Below are positions 6,841-14,701 of a stretch of 27,936 nucleotides of DNA, piece by piece. Origin of the DNA: Collinsella sp. (GTDB taxonomy: Bacteria; Actinomycetota; Coriobacteriia; Coriobacteriales; Coriobacteriaceae). How positions within the stretch are numbered: position 1 is the stretch's first letter; the number at the start of each line of letters is the position of its first letter. The translations under genes and the position numbers were made by a program. The stretch lies in assembly GCA_019414515.1 (NCBI GenBank), contig DXLX01000013.1, forward strand, positions 1 through 27,936. The letters are read 5' to 3'. Below the pieces are notes generated by a model. The model was not told where the DNA came from and did no database searches. It saw only the letters and a program-made list of their open reading frames with translations.

Positions 6841-6871
6841 AAAAAGCCCCGAGCCCGTATGAACTCGGGGC
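6841..6871 (-). terminator. Orphan minus-strand terminator
   Basis: GCCCCGAG (6846-6853) pairs with CTCGGGGC (6864-6871), and on the minus strand the stem is followed by TTTTT. No minus-strand gene is present to its right before 8000. It may be a relic of the rearrangement that truncated the neighbouring GntR fragment. Confidence 0.5.
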
Positions 6872-6893
6872 CTCTCGCGCCGGGCATCTATGA

Positions 6894-7169
6894 GAGGGAA
6901 TCGATGCGTACGGGCGCTACTCCATGAAGCCGCCCTGGAATGGCGGCAACCTCGTCGTTCCCCGCCTGATGGGCGTGCTCAAGGCATCCGTCCCCCTCTT
7001 TATCGACGTGACCGGCAAAAAGCTCGTCGAGGAAACTATCCGCACGCACCGCGATGTGGCCGACGCCATCGCCTCACGCAATCCCACCGCGGCACACGAT
7101 GCGATGTACCTACATCTGGTGTACAACCGCAACATGATCGCAGAGGGCGCGCAGGCAAAAAGCGAGTAG
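6894..7169 (+). pseudogene. C-terminal fragment of a GntR/FCD regulator
   Basis: The open frame after a TGA at 6891 encodes about 90 residues ending at the stop 7167-7169. It matches only the last helices of an FCD domain: ETIRTHRDVADAIASRNPT, then AAHDAMYLHL. The winged-helix DNA-binding half and most of the ligand domain are missing, and no ribosome site precedes the only ATG (6924). It is not a duplicate of the GntR gene at 4409, whose corresponding end reads RRQHRRILEAIKRGDTDTAS. It is best read as a 5'-deleted relic between the ATPase insert and kduD. The 586-bp space 6744-7329 otherwise holds two terminators and the kduD promoter region. Confidence 0.7.
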
Positions 7170-7195
7170 GGGCCCGCACGGCAAGGGCGTTTCTA

Positions 7196-7272
7196 CCGTT
7201 CACCTTTTAAAAGTGAACGTTCACCTGTTTTTAGGGGAATAGGAGCGTTAATTCCTCCGCTTCTCCTATACT
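7196..7272 (+). promoter_or_regulatory. kduD promoter region with GTGAACGTTCAC operator
   Basis: A perfect 12-bp palindrome GTGAACGTTCAC lies at 7213-7224, with a half-site CCGTTCACC at 7196-7204. A likely -10, TATACT, is at 7267-7272, with a weak -35 GCGTTA at 7245-7250. The palindrome is therefore centred well upstream of this -10. A segment with GGGGAATA and TTCC ends (7234-7256) resembles a worn version of the 36-bp palindrome before GH105 and may be a second site over the -35. Confidence 0.65.
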
Positions 7273-7329
7273 GAGCTTGTACTAAAAGCAAGACAAATAT
7301 AGATGAACGTTTCTTTTGAAAGGATCGCT

Positions 7330-8139
7330 ATGTCTGATCTTATGGACAGCTTCCGCTTGGATGGCAAGGTCGCGCTCGTGACCGGCGCCACCTATGGCAT
7401 CGGCATGGCCATTGCCGAGGCACTCGGCGAGGCCGGCGCCAAGGTTGCCTTTAACGCACGTCACGCCGACAAGGTAGCCGAGGCCGAGAAGCACTACCGC
7501 GAGCTGGGCTTTGAGGCTCATGGTTACGTGGCAGACGTCACCGACGAGGCCGTCGTTGCCGAGCTCATCGCCAAGATCGAGGCCGACTTTGGCACCACGC
7601 CCGACATCCTGGTCAACAACGCCGGCGTTATCCAGCGCACCCCGATGCTCGACATGAGCGCCGAGGACTTCCGCCGCGTCGTCGATATTGACCTCAACGC
7701 ACCGTTTATCGTGTCCAAGGCCTGCCTGCCCGGCATGATCGCCAAGGGCCACGGCAAGATCATCAACATCTGCTCGATGATGAGCGAGCTGGGCCGCGAG
7801 ACCATCGCCGGCTATGCCGCGGCCAAGGGCGGACTCAAGATGCTCACCAAGAACATCTGCTCGGAGTTTGGCGAGGCCAATATCCAGTGCAACGGCATTG
7901 GACCCGGCTACATCGCCACGCCGCAGACCGCACCGCTGCGCGAGACGCAGCCCGACGGCAGCCGCCACCCGTTTGACCAGTTCATCATTGCCAAGACGCC
8001 AGCAGCCCGTTGGGGCACGCCCGAGGACCTGAAGGGCCCCGCCGTGTTCTTGGCTTCCGATGCATCGAACTTCGTCAACGGCCACATCCTCTATGTCGAC
8101 GGTGGAATCCTCGCATACATTGGAAAGCAGCCTCAATAA
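7330..8139 (+). CDS. kduD: Short-chain dehydrogenase, KduD/DhuD type (2-dehydro-3-deoxygluconate 5-dehydrogenase)
   Basis: A classical SDR of 269 residues. It has the NAD(P)-binding TGATYGIG (18-25), NNAG (96-99), catalytic Ser near 149-152, and Tyr162-x3-Lys166 (YAAAK). The expected reaction is reduction of 3-deoxy-D-glycero-2,5-hexodiulosonate to KDG in the cytoplasm. The RpiB-type isomerase follows 140 bp downstream, a pairing known from DhuD-DhuI systems, and a KDG kinase and aldolase lie upstream. The ATG at 7330 has GAAAGGA 7 bases upstream; an in-frame ATG at 7303 lacks a ribosome site. Sequence alone would also allow gluconate 5-dehydrogenase, a close relative. Control by the GTGAACGTTCAC regulator is likely. 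Confidence 0.83.
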   Translation: MSDLMDSFRLDGKVALVTGATYGIGMAIAEALGEAGAKVAFNARHADKVAEAEKHYRELGFEAHGYVADVTDEAVVAELIAKIEADFGTTPDILVNNAGVIQRTPMLDMSAEDFRRVVDIDLNAPFIVSKACLPGMIAKGHGKIINICSMMSELGRETIAGYAAAKGGLKMLTKNICSEFGEANIQCNGIGPGYIATPQTAPLRETQPDGSRHPFDQFIIAKTPAARWGTPEDLKGPAVFLASDASNFVNGHILYVDGGILAYIGKQPQ

Positions 8140-8189
8140 GCGTCGCCGCAACTGCCCATATCAGGTTTCATCCACTCGTTTTTCATTTG

Positions 8190-8256
8190 AGTTGCGGTGA
8201 GATAAGGATTGGTTTTGGCTTCTATCAGGCAAAACAGTCCGTATTTCACCGCAAGT
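8190..8256. repeat. Dispersed hairpin repeat, copy C (decayed)
   Basis: The left end AGTTGCGGTGAGATAAGG (from 8190) and the right end with AAAACAGTCC and TATTTCACCGCAA (to 8256) match the other copies, but the arms now have about five mismatches to each other. It sits inside the kduD-isomerase gap and ends 23 bp before the isomerase start. Confidence 0.7.
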
Positions 8257-8279
8257 TAGAAATAGAAAGGTAATTCGCA

Positions 8280-8921
8280 ATGAAAATCGCTCTGATCAAT
8301 GAGAACTCTCAGAACTCCAAGAACCCCATGATCGAGGCTGCCCTTAAGAAGGTTGTCGAGCCCATGGGGCACACCGTCTTTAACTATGGTATGTATGCCG
8401 ACGCCGACTCCAAGCCCCTCACCTACGTGCAGAACGGCATCCTTGCCGCCGTGCTGCTGAACTCCGGTGCCGCCGACTACGTCGTGACCGGCTGCGGCAC
8501 CGGCGAGGGCGCCATGCTCGCCTGCAACTCCTTCCCCGGCGTGCTGTGCGGTCATGTTGCCGACCCGCTGGATGCCTACACCTTTGCCCAGGTTAACGAT
8601 GGCAACGCCGTCGCCATGCCCTTCGCTCTCAAGAACGGCTGGGGCCAGGAGCTCAACCTCGAGTACACCTTCGAGAAGCTCTTTGGCTTTGGTTCGGGCA
8701 ACGGCTACCCCGCGGAGCGCGTTGAGCCCGAGCAGCGCAACAAGAAGATCCTCGATGGCGTGCGCGCTGTGACCATGCGCCCGCTCGTCGACGTCCTGGG
8801 CGAGATCGATCAGGACCTGGTGAAGGGCGCACTTGCCGGCGAGCACTTCCAGGAGTACTTCTTTGCCAACGCCACCGACGAGGCCATCATCGCCAAGGTC
8901 AAGGAGATCTTGGGCCTGTAA
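8280..8921 (+). CDS. RpiB/LacAB-fold sugar isomerase, DhuI-like
   Basis: A protein of 213 residues, longer than ribose-5-phosphate isomerase B (about 150), with the RpiB-type active-site loop TGCGTGEG (70-77, Cys72) and the start MKIALINENSQNSKNPMI. Members of this longer group include DhuI, which isomerises 4-deoxy-5-hexosulose uronate, the product of unsaturated uronate release, in place of the cupin enzyme KduI. The neighbouring KduD and the GH105 enzyme in the same region support that role. No cupin-type KduI gene is seen in the window. The ribosome site AAAGG lies 12 bases before the ATG. A strong bidirectional terminator follows. The exact substrate is inferred. Confidence 0.75.
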   Translation: MKIALINENSQNSKNPMIEAALKKVVEPMGHTVFNYGMYADADSKPLTYVQNGILAAVLLNSGAADYVVTGCGTGEGAMLACNSFPGVLCGHVADPLDAYTFAQVNDGNAVAMPFALKNGWGQELNLEYTFEKLFGFGSGNGYPAERVEPEQRNKKILDGVRAVTMRPLVDVLGEIDQDLVKGALAGEHFQEYFFANATDEAIIAKVKEILGL

Positions 8922-8963
8922 TAAGGCCCACGGGGCGCACCGAACCCCAACAAACCACCAAGC

Positions 8964-9004
8964 AAAAGGCGCCGCGACAATCCATGTGTCGCGGCGCCTT
9001 TTTT
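8964..9004. terminator. Bidirectional terminator between convergent units
   Basis: Perfect stem AAAAGGCGCCGCGACA (8964-8979) with its complement, followed by TTTTTT on the plus strand and TTTT on the minus strand. It ends the kduD-isomerase unit and also the minus-strand flavoenzyme unit. Confidence 0.92.
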
Positions 9005-9059
9005 GATTGGCTATCGCTTGAGCCACTGCAAGGCGGTCGCTCCCCTATTTGCCAAGAGC

Positions 9060-11009
9060 CTACAGTTCGCAGGCAACCTTGTAGCCATCGCCGATGGCGT
9101 CGCGGATGTTGCCGCACTTGTTGGCGTCACCCAGCACGTGGGTGGTAACGCCGGCAGCGGCAAGGTCGTCTGCCAGCTTGGTGTTGGGACGATAGCCCAT
9201 GGCAAGCACCAGTGTATCGGCACCGGTGATGGTGTGGACCTCGCCGTCCTTCTCGTAGCTGATGGTGTCCTCGGTGATCTCGGTCACCTTGGCCTCGGTC
9301 AGCACGTGGACGCCCTTGGAGAGCATGCGCGTGATGAGCACCGCGCGACCGGCACCGCCCTCATTGGCGGCGAGCGTCTTGGTCATCTCGATGACAGTGA
9401 CGTCGCGATTGGCCGGCGACAGGTCGTTGACCAGCGGGGCCAGGTAATCGGCCGTCTCGCAGCCGACGGTGCCACCGCCCACGATGACGATCTTCTTACC
9501 CGGGAAGGCCTTGCCACCCAGCAGGTCGTCGGCCGTCATAACCTGCTTAAAGCCCTGCATGAAGGCCGGAGCGATGGGCTCGGCGCCATAAGCCAGGACA
9601 ACCTCGTAACCCGCGTAGTCGCGCTGAATGTCCTCGGCCGAAAGCTCGGTACCAAAGACGCATGTGACGCCGGCCTCGGCCAGGCGACGGTACTGATACT
9701 TGATCACGCGGGTGAGTTCCTGCTTTGCCGGCGGAACGGCCGCGATGCGCATCTCGCCGCCCGGCTCGTCCTGCTTATCAACGAGCACCACGTTATGACC
9801 TCGCTTGGCGGCAATGTAGGCCGCCTCCATACCCGCGGGGCCGGCGCCCACGACGAGTACGTTCTTGGCCTCGGCGGCAGGCTCGTAACCGGCCTCGTCG
9901 CGCTCGACGTCCGGGTTGACGGTGCAGGAGATGCGCTTGCCGAACATAATGCCGTTCAGGCAGCGCAGGCAACCGATGCAGGGACGGATCTCGTCGGCGT
10001 TGCCGGCAGCCGCCTTATTGCAGAACTCGGCATCGCACAGGTTGGCGCGGCCCATCATGCAGATGTCGGCGGCGCCGTCCTCGATCAGCTCCTCGGCAAT
10101 CCATGCCTCATTGATGCGGCCGACCGTGGCAACGGGAATGTTCACGTGCTTTTTGATCTCGCGCGAGCAGGCGGCGTGCGAAGCCTGCTGCGTGCCGGCG
10201 GCGGGAATGGCAGAGCCGCGCTTGATGGTGGTACCGCCCGATACGTGAATCATGTCGACGCCAGCCTTCTCCAAGCGGCGCGAGACGTAGATCATGTCGT
10301 TGAGGGTCAGACCGCCATCGGTGTACTCGTCGCCCGAGATACGGACGTCGATAATGAAGTCCTTGCCGCAGCGCTCGCGAATCTCGGCGATGACCTCGAG
10401 CAGGAAGCGCATGCGGGCGTCGAGCGAGCCACCGTACTCGTCGGTACGCTTGTTATAGAGCGGGGTCAAAAAGCCGCCGAGCATGCCATGGGCGTGCGCC
10501 GCATGGACCTCGACGCCATCGACGCCGGCCTTCTGCATGCGCACAGCAGCATCGCCGAACTGATGCGTGAGCTCGTGGATCTCGTCAACCGTGATGGGGC
10601 GCGGTGCCTCGCGGGCATAGGACGGGCCCACAAAGGACGGGGCGATGAGGCGTGGCGTGCCCGGAATGTTAAAGGCCATGTAGGCGGGGTGGAAGAGCTG
10701 CGGCATAATCTTGCAGCCATACTCATGGACGGCTGCGGCGAGCTTTTCCCAGCCGGGGATAAACGTGTCGTCGTAGCAGCACATGTCACCCGGCAGATAG
10801 GTATAGGTGGGCTCGACCGTCACGACCTCGGTGATGATCAGGCCCACGCCGCCCTTGGCACGGGCGCGATAATGATCGACCAAATCGTCGGTCACATAGC
10901 CATGATCGGCCAGGTTGGTGGATACCGGCGGCATAAAGACGCGGTTCTTGACCTCGGTCGTACCGACCTTGATCGGGCTAAAGAGCATCGGATAGGCGGA
11001 GGACTCCAT
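9060..11009 (-). CDS. Old-Yellow-Enzyme/2,4-dienoyl-CoA reductase family Fe-S flavoenzyme
   Basis: 649 residues in three parts. Residues 1-335 form an FMN TIM barrel (LFSPIKVGTTEVKNRVFMPP; HAAHAHGMLGGFL; NKRTDEYGGS at 186-195; TVGRIN at 295-300). A 4Fe-4S motif follows with cysteines 344, 347, 350 and 362. Next come an FAD fold (GAGPAG, 388-393) and a NAD-binding fold (GGGTVGCE, 511-518). This is the layout of enoate reductases, FadH and BaiCD/BaiH-type enzymes, which reduce activated C=C bonds in the cytoplasm of anaerobes. The substrate is unknown. It is the last minus-strand gene of the locus, 199 bp after a GltD-like gene, with a terminator behind it. The ATG at 11009 follows AAAGGAAG. 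A role in handling plant phenolic acids or as an electron sink is only a hypothesis. Confidence 0.85.
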   Translation of the reverse strand: MESSAYPMLFSPIKVGTTEVKNRVFMPPVSTNLADHGYVTDDLVDHYRARAKGGVGLIITEVVTVEPTYTYLPGDMCCYDDTFIPGWEKLAAAVHEYGCKIMPQLFHPAYMAFNIPGTPRLIAPSFVGPSYAREAPRPITVDEIHELTHQFGDAAVRMQKAGVDGVEVHAAHAHGMLGGFLTPLYNKRTDEYGGSLDARMRFLLEVIAEIRERCGKDFIIDVRISGDEYTDGGLTLNDMIYVSRRLEKAGVDMIHVSGGTTIKRGSAIPAAGTQQASHAACSREIKKHVNIPVATVGRINEAWIAEELIEDGAADICMMGRANLCDAEFCNKAAAGNADEIRPCIGCLRCLNGIMFGKRISCTVNPDVERDEAGYEPAAEAKNVLVVGAGPAGMEAAYIAAKRGHNVVLVDKQDEPGGEMRIAAVPPAKQELTRVIKYQYRRLAEAGVTCVFGTELSAEDIQRDYAGYEVVLAYGAEPIAPAFMQGFKQVMTADDLLGGKAFPGKKIVIVGGGTVGCETADYLAPLVNDLSPANRDVTVIEMTKTLAANEGGAGRAVLITRMLSKGVHVLTEAKVTEITEDTISYEKDGEVHTITGADTLVLAMGYRPNTKLADDLAAAGVTTHVLGDANKCGNIRDAIGDGYKVACEL

Positions 11010-11038
11010 ACAGGCTTCCTTTCGTTTGAGCCGCTCGG

Positions 11039-11077
11039 CGGCAGTTGCTAACGTACCTATCGTATCAGCAACTGCCG
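11039..11077 (-). promoter_or_regulatory. Inverted repeat in the leader of the flavoenzyme gene
   Basis: Perfect 11-bp arms CGGCAGTTGCT (11039-11049) and AGCAACTGCCG (11067-11077), 30 bases before the ATG at 11009. It could be an operator pair or an RNA hairpin. A weak -10-like TACGAT lies in its loop on the minus strand. Confidence 0.5.
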
Positions 11078-11126
11078 TATCCGCACTCGCTCGCACTCTC
11101 CACCTTCAATCCCGACCCTCACAAAA

Positions 11127-11193
11127 AGTTGCGGTGGAATACGGAGTAGATGAGACTTTTGACAGGCAAAACAGTCCGTATTCCACCGCAACT
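11127..11193. repeat. Dispersed hairpin repeat, copy D
   Basis: The left end AGTTGCGGTGGAATACGGA pairs with the right end TCCGTATTCCACCGCAACT over 19 bp; the inner part of the left arm has diverged. The right arm matches copy C closely (GGCAAAACAGTCCGTATT). It lies between two minus-strand genes, 16 bases after the upstream gene's stop. Confidence 0.85.
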
Positions 11194-11208
11194 GATGGGT
11201 GGGATGGG

Positions 11209-12426
11209 TTAGAGGCCCAGGTAGGCAATCATGCCTTCGACGGCGAGCTTGGCGCCGGCCACGGCATGGACCACGGTGAGCGGGCCGTTGACCACATCAC
11301 CGGCGGCAAAAACGCCCGGCACCGTTGTCATGCCATACTCATCGACCGAAAGAAGGCCGCGGTGGTCGGTCTCCAGACCGCCCGTCGTAAGCACCAGCTT
11401 GTCCTTAGGCACCTGCGATGCCGCGATCACCACGGTGTCGGCGGACACATGGTCGAGCTCTTCCTCGTAGCCCACCACGTTGTCGTCCTCGTCAAAGATA
11501 GCTGTCTCGAACACCGGACCGTTATCGTCGATGGCGCAGATCGCCTTGCCGCGCACGATCTCGGCACCGTCAAGCTCGGTCAGCTCAACCTCGTCATCGA
11601 TGGCCGAGACATGGCGCGATCTGGCATACACGGTAACCTTGCGAGCACCCGAACGCAGGGCCGTTCGGGCAACATCCATGGCCACGTTGCCGGCACCGAT
11701 AACCGCCACGTTCTGCCCGATCGCCACGCTCGTGGGATCGACCAGGTAATCGATACCAAACAGCACGTTGCCGCGCGACTCGCCGGGAATGCCCAGCTTG
11801 CGTGCGCGCCAGGTGCCGGTACCCACAAAGACCGCATCGTAGCCGTCGCGCAGCAGGTCGTCGATATGCAGCGCACCGCCAATGGTGGTCGAGGGACGGA
11901 CGCGCACGCCGAGCGAGCACATCACGTGACGATACTTTTGCACGAGCGCACGGGGCAGGCGAAACTCGGGGATGCCGTACTCCAGCACGCCGCCGATCTC
12001 GGGGCGCTGTTCAAACACCGTGACGGCACAGCCCAACTGGGCCATCTTAATGGCCACGGTAATGCCGGCAGGACCGGAACCGACCACGGCAACCTGCTTG
12101 CCGCACGACGGCGAGGGCTTCCACTCCTTGCGGTCCAAATATGCAGTCGAGATATAGTTCTCGATGCTCGAAAAATGCACCGGCGCGCCTTTACGGCCCT
12201 GAATGCATGCGCCCTCGCATTGGCCCGAATGGTTGCACACCATGGAGCAGACCGCACTCATGGGATTGTTCTGGAACAGCAGCTCGCCCGCCTCTTCAAG
12301 ACGGCGCTGCTTAAACAGGTCGATGACCTGCGAAATAGGCGTCTGAACCGGGCAGCCTTTAAGCTGGCAGAACGCCTTCTTGCACCCAAGGCAACGATTC
12401 GCTTCTTCGACAATGTGGATAGCCAT
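11209..12426 (-). CDS. GltD-like NAD(P)-dependent Fe-S flavoprotein
   Basis: 405 residues, somewhat shorter than glutamate synthase small subunit or NfnB (about 450-480). The N-terminal domain has two cysteine groups, C12-x2-C15-x4-C20-x4-C25 and C60-x3-C64-x5-C70-x3-C74, as in the 4Fe-4S domain of GltD, NfnB and dihydropyrimidine dehydrogenase. An FAD fold (GSGPAG, 116-121) and a NAD(P) fold (GAGNVA, 244-249) follow, ending in the FAD-closing AAGDVVNGPLTVVHA. No GltB partner is next to it, so ammonia assimilation is unlikely. It probably passes electrons from NAD(P)H to a partner; the adjacent Fe-S flavoenzyme is the obvious candidate. The ATG at 12426 follows GGGGAG. Confidence 0.82.
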   Translation of the reverse strand: MAIHIVEEANRCLGCKKAFCQLKGCPVQTPISQVIDLFKQRRLEEAGELLFQNNPMSAVCSMVCNHSGQCEGACIQGRKGAPVHFSSIENYISTAYLDRKEWKPSPSCGKQVAVVGSGPAGITVAIKMAQLGCAVTVFEQRPEIGGVLEYGIPEFRLPRALVQKYRHVMCSLGVRVRPSTTIGGALHIDDLLRDGYDAVFVGTGTWRARKLGIPGESRGNVLFGIDYLVDPTSVAIGQNVAVIGAGNVAMDVARTALRSGARKVTVYARSRHVSAIDDEVELTELDGAEIVRGKAICAIDDNGPVFETAIFDEDDNVVGYEEELDHVSADTVVIAASQVPKDKLVLTTGGLETDHRGLLSVDEYGMTTVPGVFAAGDVVNGPLTVVHAVAGAKLAVEGMIAYLGL

Positions 12427-12528
12427 GCAACTCCCCTTTTTGATGTAATCCAATGGGGCGACGATAAAGATCCTTCACCGCCGCCCCCGTCAGGCAAACT
12501 CAATCGGCTGCCACGGCAAAAGCCAAGG

Positions 12529-13434
12529 CTATATCTCGCGATGCGAAGCCCCGCAGCGGGCGGACATACGCTCGAGCGTCGCCAGACAGCCAGCCGCCGT
12601 CGCCGGTACGCTGTTCTCGACCACGCAGGGAATCCCAGGGCAGGCGGCAGCCGCCCAGGCCACCACGGGCTCAAAGTCATATCGTCCCGTCTCGCCCACA
12701 CCGTGGCACACCAGGCGCGAACCCGTACCGTCGCACCAACCAGCCTCGTCCTCGTTGTCGACGGCCTCAAAATCCTTGGCGTGCAGCACGCGAATCTTAC
12801 TGCCGCACAAGTAGAGCATACGCGCTGTGATTTCCTGCGCCTCGTTAACGACGCTGGGGTGCAGCAGCGACACCGGGTCGTAGATCACGCCGAGCGCTGG
12901 GCTCGAGACGCGCTCCAATACCTCGCGGCAGCGATCCGGTGTGTTGACCGTCTCGTTCCAGCCGGGCTCAATCAGTATTTGCCCACCAACGGCCTCGGCG
13001 CGCTCGCAGACACGTGCGAGTCCGTCCATAAACGCATCGAGTGCCTCGTCGGTCATACGGTCGTCAGCAACGCGGTTCTGCGCATTGGGACGACCGGTCT
13101 CGGTGCCAACAGGACATCCGCCGAGCATCTGGGCAAAGTTCAAGCACGCCTCATACTCGGCATAGTTATCCATGAGCTGCTGGCGATCGGGCGTCGCCAG
13201 ATTCTTATAGCAGCCGAGCACGGCAATCGAAATGCCCGCCTCGTCGAGCACCGCACGCAAATGGTCGGCAAGCTCGCGGGTCAGGCCGCCTCGATCGATT
13301 CCCATCGATGCGTAGAGCACCTTGCTCGGCAGCTGAATGCACGAAAAGCCCAGCTCTCCCGCCATGCGAATGCGTTCCTCGACGGTTCCCTGCGGAAGGT
13401 CGTGCAAACGTACGCCCGGAGTAATAGCCCCCAC
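12529..13434 (-). CDS. Xylose-isomerase-like TIM-barrel protein (sugar isomerase/epimerase family)
   Basis: About 301 residues of the AP-endonuclease-2/sugar-isomerase fold. The four expected metal ligands are visible as Glu156 (ILIEPG), Asp186 (VIYDPVS), His218 (VLHAKD) and Glu273 (VVENS). The likely start is GTG at 13434, with AAGGGA 10 bases upstream inside the end of the GH105 gene. A GTG at 13443 would overlap the GH105 stop as GTGAATAA, but its ribosome-site spacing is too short. The near-overlap shows that it is co-transcribed and translationally coupled to GH105. An isomerase or epimerase acting on a pectin-derived sugar is likely; the substrate cannot be read from the sequence. Confidence 0.8.
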   Translation of the reverse strand: MGAITPGVRLHDLPQGTVEERIRMAGELGFSCIQLPSKVLYASMGIDRGGLTRELADHLRAVLDEAGISIAVLGCYKNLATPDRQQLMDNYAEYEACLNFAQMLGGCPVGTETGRPNAQNRVADDRMTDEALDAFMDGLARVCERAEAVGGQILIEPGWNETVNTPDRCREVLERVSSPALGVIYDPVSLLHPSVVNEAQEITARMLYLCGSKIRVLHAKDFEAVDNEDEAGWCDGTGSRLVCHGVGETGRYDFEPVVAWAAAACPGIPCVVENSVPATAAGCLATLERMSARCGASHREI

Positions 13435-13435
13435 G

Positions 13436-14674
13436 TTATTCACATCCCTTATGAGCGTTGATGCCCGGGGTGTATCCGCCAAACGGGTCCTCGATGGAGC
13501 ACACGCCCGAGGGGGCGAGCGGATCGCGCTTACCGGCCAGCTTGTCGTGATGCATGGTCTCGATATAGGCAAGCACCAGCGGCGCCACACCCTTTGCATC
13601 ATTTTTGACCACGGGCTCGCTCATGTAGTAATCAAACGTGCCCTCGCGGTGCGCGGTGTTGCCCAGGCCCGCAACCAGGCAGATGTTGTCGAGCGCCAGC
13701 TGCCCGTCATACTCGGACAGGCAGGTCTCGCAGATGCCGTCGAAGGCGCGACGGCCGTACTGGTAGTAACGCTCGCCCAGCACGCCCAGACGCACGCCCT
13801 TCATGATGGCGTTGGCAAAGATGGCGCTGCCCGACTCCTCCAGGTAGTTGGGGGCGATATTGGGCAGGTTGATGACCTGGTGCCACATGCCGGTCTTCTC
13901 GTCCTGATACGGCAGCATGGCGTCGATCAGATTGTGGAACATCTTGCGGATCTCGTCCTTCTCGGCCGACATCGAAGGCGGCATAAGCTCCCAGGTGTCG
14001 ATGAGCGCCATGGCAAACCAGCCCTCGGCGCGCAGCCAGAAGTTAGCCGAAAGGCCGGTGACCGGGTCGCACCAGAACTGTTTGCGGCTCGCGTCGTAAG
14101 CGTGATAGTACAGACCGTTGAGGGGGTTGCGCATCAGGTCATGCACAACCTGGAACATATGGAAGCTGTCCGAGCAGGCACGACGGTTGTGGAAGCTCAG
14201 CTCATACTGCATGTAGAACGGCTGCGCCATATACATGCCGTCGAGCCAGATCTGGTTGGGATAGACGGCCTTGTGCCAAAACACGCCCTCTTTGGTACGC
14301 GGCTGGGTTTCGAGCTGACGATAGATGGTATCCATGGCGGCGCGATACTTGGGCTTGCCCACCAGGTCATAGAGCTTGTAGAGGGTCTTGCCCGCATTGA
14401 CGTTATCGAGGTTGTACTCCTGCGGGTTGTAATGCTTGATGGTGCCGTCGTCCTGGACAAAGAAATCGATATAGTCGTCGGCAAAGGTCAGGTAGCGCTG
14501 CTCGCCCGTGATCTCGTACAGTTCGATGAGCGCCTTGATCATGCAGCCGTCGATATAGTTCCAGGTGTTCTCCTTACCGGCACGAATCTTTTCGATATTC
14601 CAAGCCGGCGCCTGCGGCGTAGAGGTTTCGATCAACTGCTCGATATAACGGTCCAGGATTTGATTGCAACCCAT
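13436..14674 (-). CDS. GH105 unsaturated galacturonyl/rhamnogalacturonyl hydrolase
   Basis: An (alpha/alpha)6-barrel enzyme of 412 residues. WLDGMYMAQPF (143-153) contains the catalytic aspartate (Asp145), matching the WxDGxYMA block of YteR-type enzymes. Other family segments are ENTWNYIDGCMIKALIELY, SANFWLRAEGWFAMALID and NYLEESGSAIFANAI. It removes the 4,5-unsaturated galacturonate left at the non-reducing end by pectin lyases, giving 5-keto-4-deoxyuronate for the isomerase and KduD encoded at 7330-8921. There is no signal peptide, so it acts in the cytoplasm. The ATG at 14674 follows AGAGGGG. Two operator-like sites just upstream tie it to the GTGAACGTTCAC regulon. The choice between simple galacturonyl and rhamnogalacturonyl substrates is open. 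Confidence 0.9.
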   Translation of the reverse strand: MGCNQILDRYIEQLIETSTPQAPAWNIEKIRAGKENTWNYIDGCMIKALIELYEITGEQRYLTFADDYIDFFVQDDGTIKHYNPQEYNLDNVNAGKTLYKLYDLVGKPKYRAAMDTIYRQLETQPRTKEGVFWHKAVYPNQIWLDGMYMAQPFYMQYELSFHNRRACSDSFHMFQVVHDLMRNPLNGLYYHAYDASRKQFWCDPVTGLSANFWLRAEGWFAMALIDTWELMPPSMSAEKDEIRKMFHNLIDAMLPYQDEKTGMWHQVINLPNIAPNYLEESGSAIFANAIMKGVRLGVLGERYYQYGRRAFDGICETCLSEYDGQLALDNICLVAGLGNTAHREGTFDYYMSEPVVKNDAKGVAPLVLAYIETMHHDKLAGKRDPLAPSGVCSIEDPFGGYTPGINAHKGCE

Positions 14675-14701
14675 TGCTGTCCCCTCTGACGTTAATGATA
14701 G

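Noticed and set aside
11209..12426. Glutamate synthase small subunit linked to the glutamine synthetase at the left end
   Set aside because: No large subunit is present, the protein is short for GltD, and the gene belongs to the GH105 unit 10 kb away.
9003..13461. Very long plus-strand open frames (about 680 and 810 codons) opposite the flavoenzyme, GltD-like and TIM-barrel genes
   Set aside because: They mirror the high third-position GC of the minus-strand genes, have no ribosome sites and have low-complexity, His/Gly/Ala-rich translations. The minus-strand frames have clear domains.
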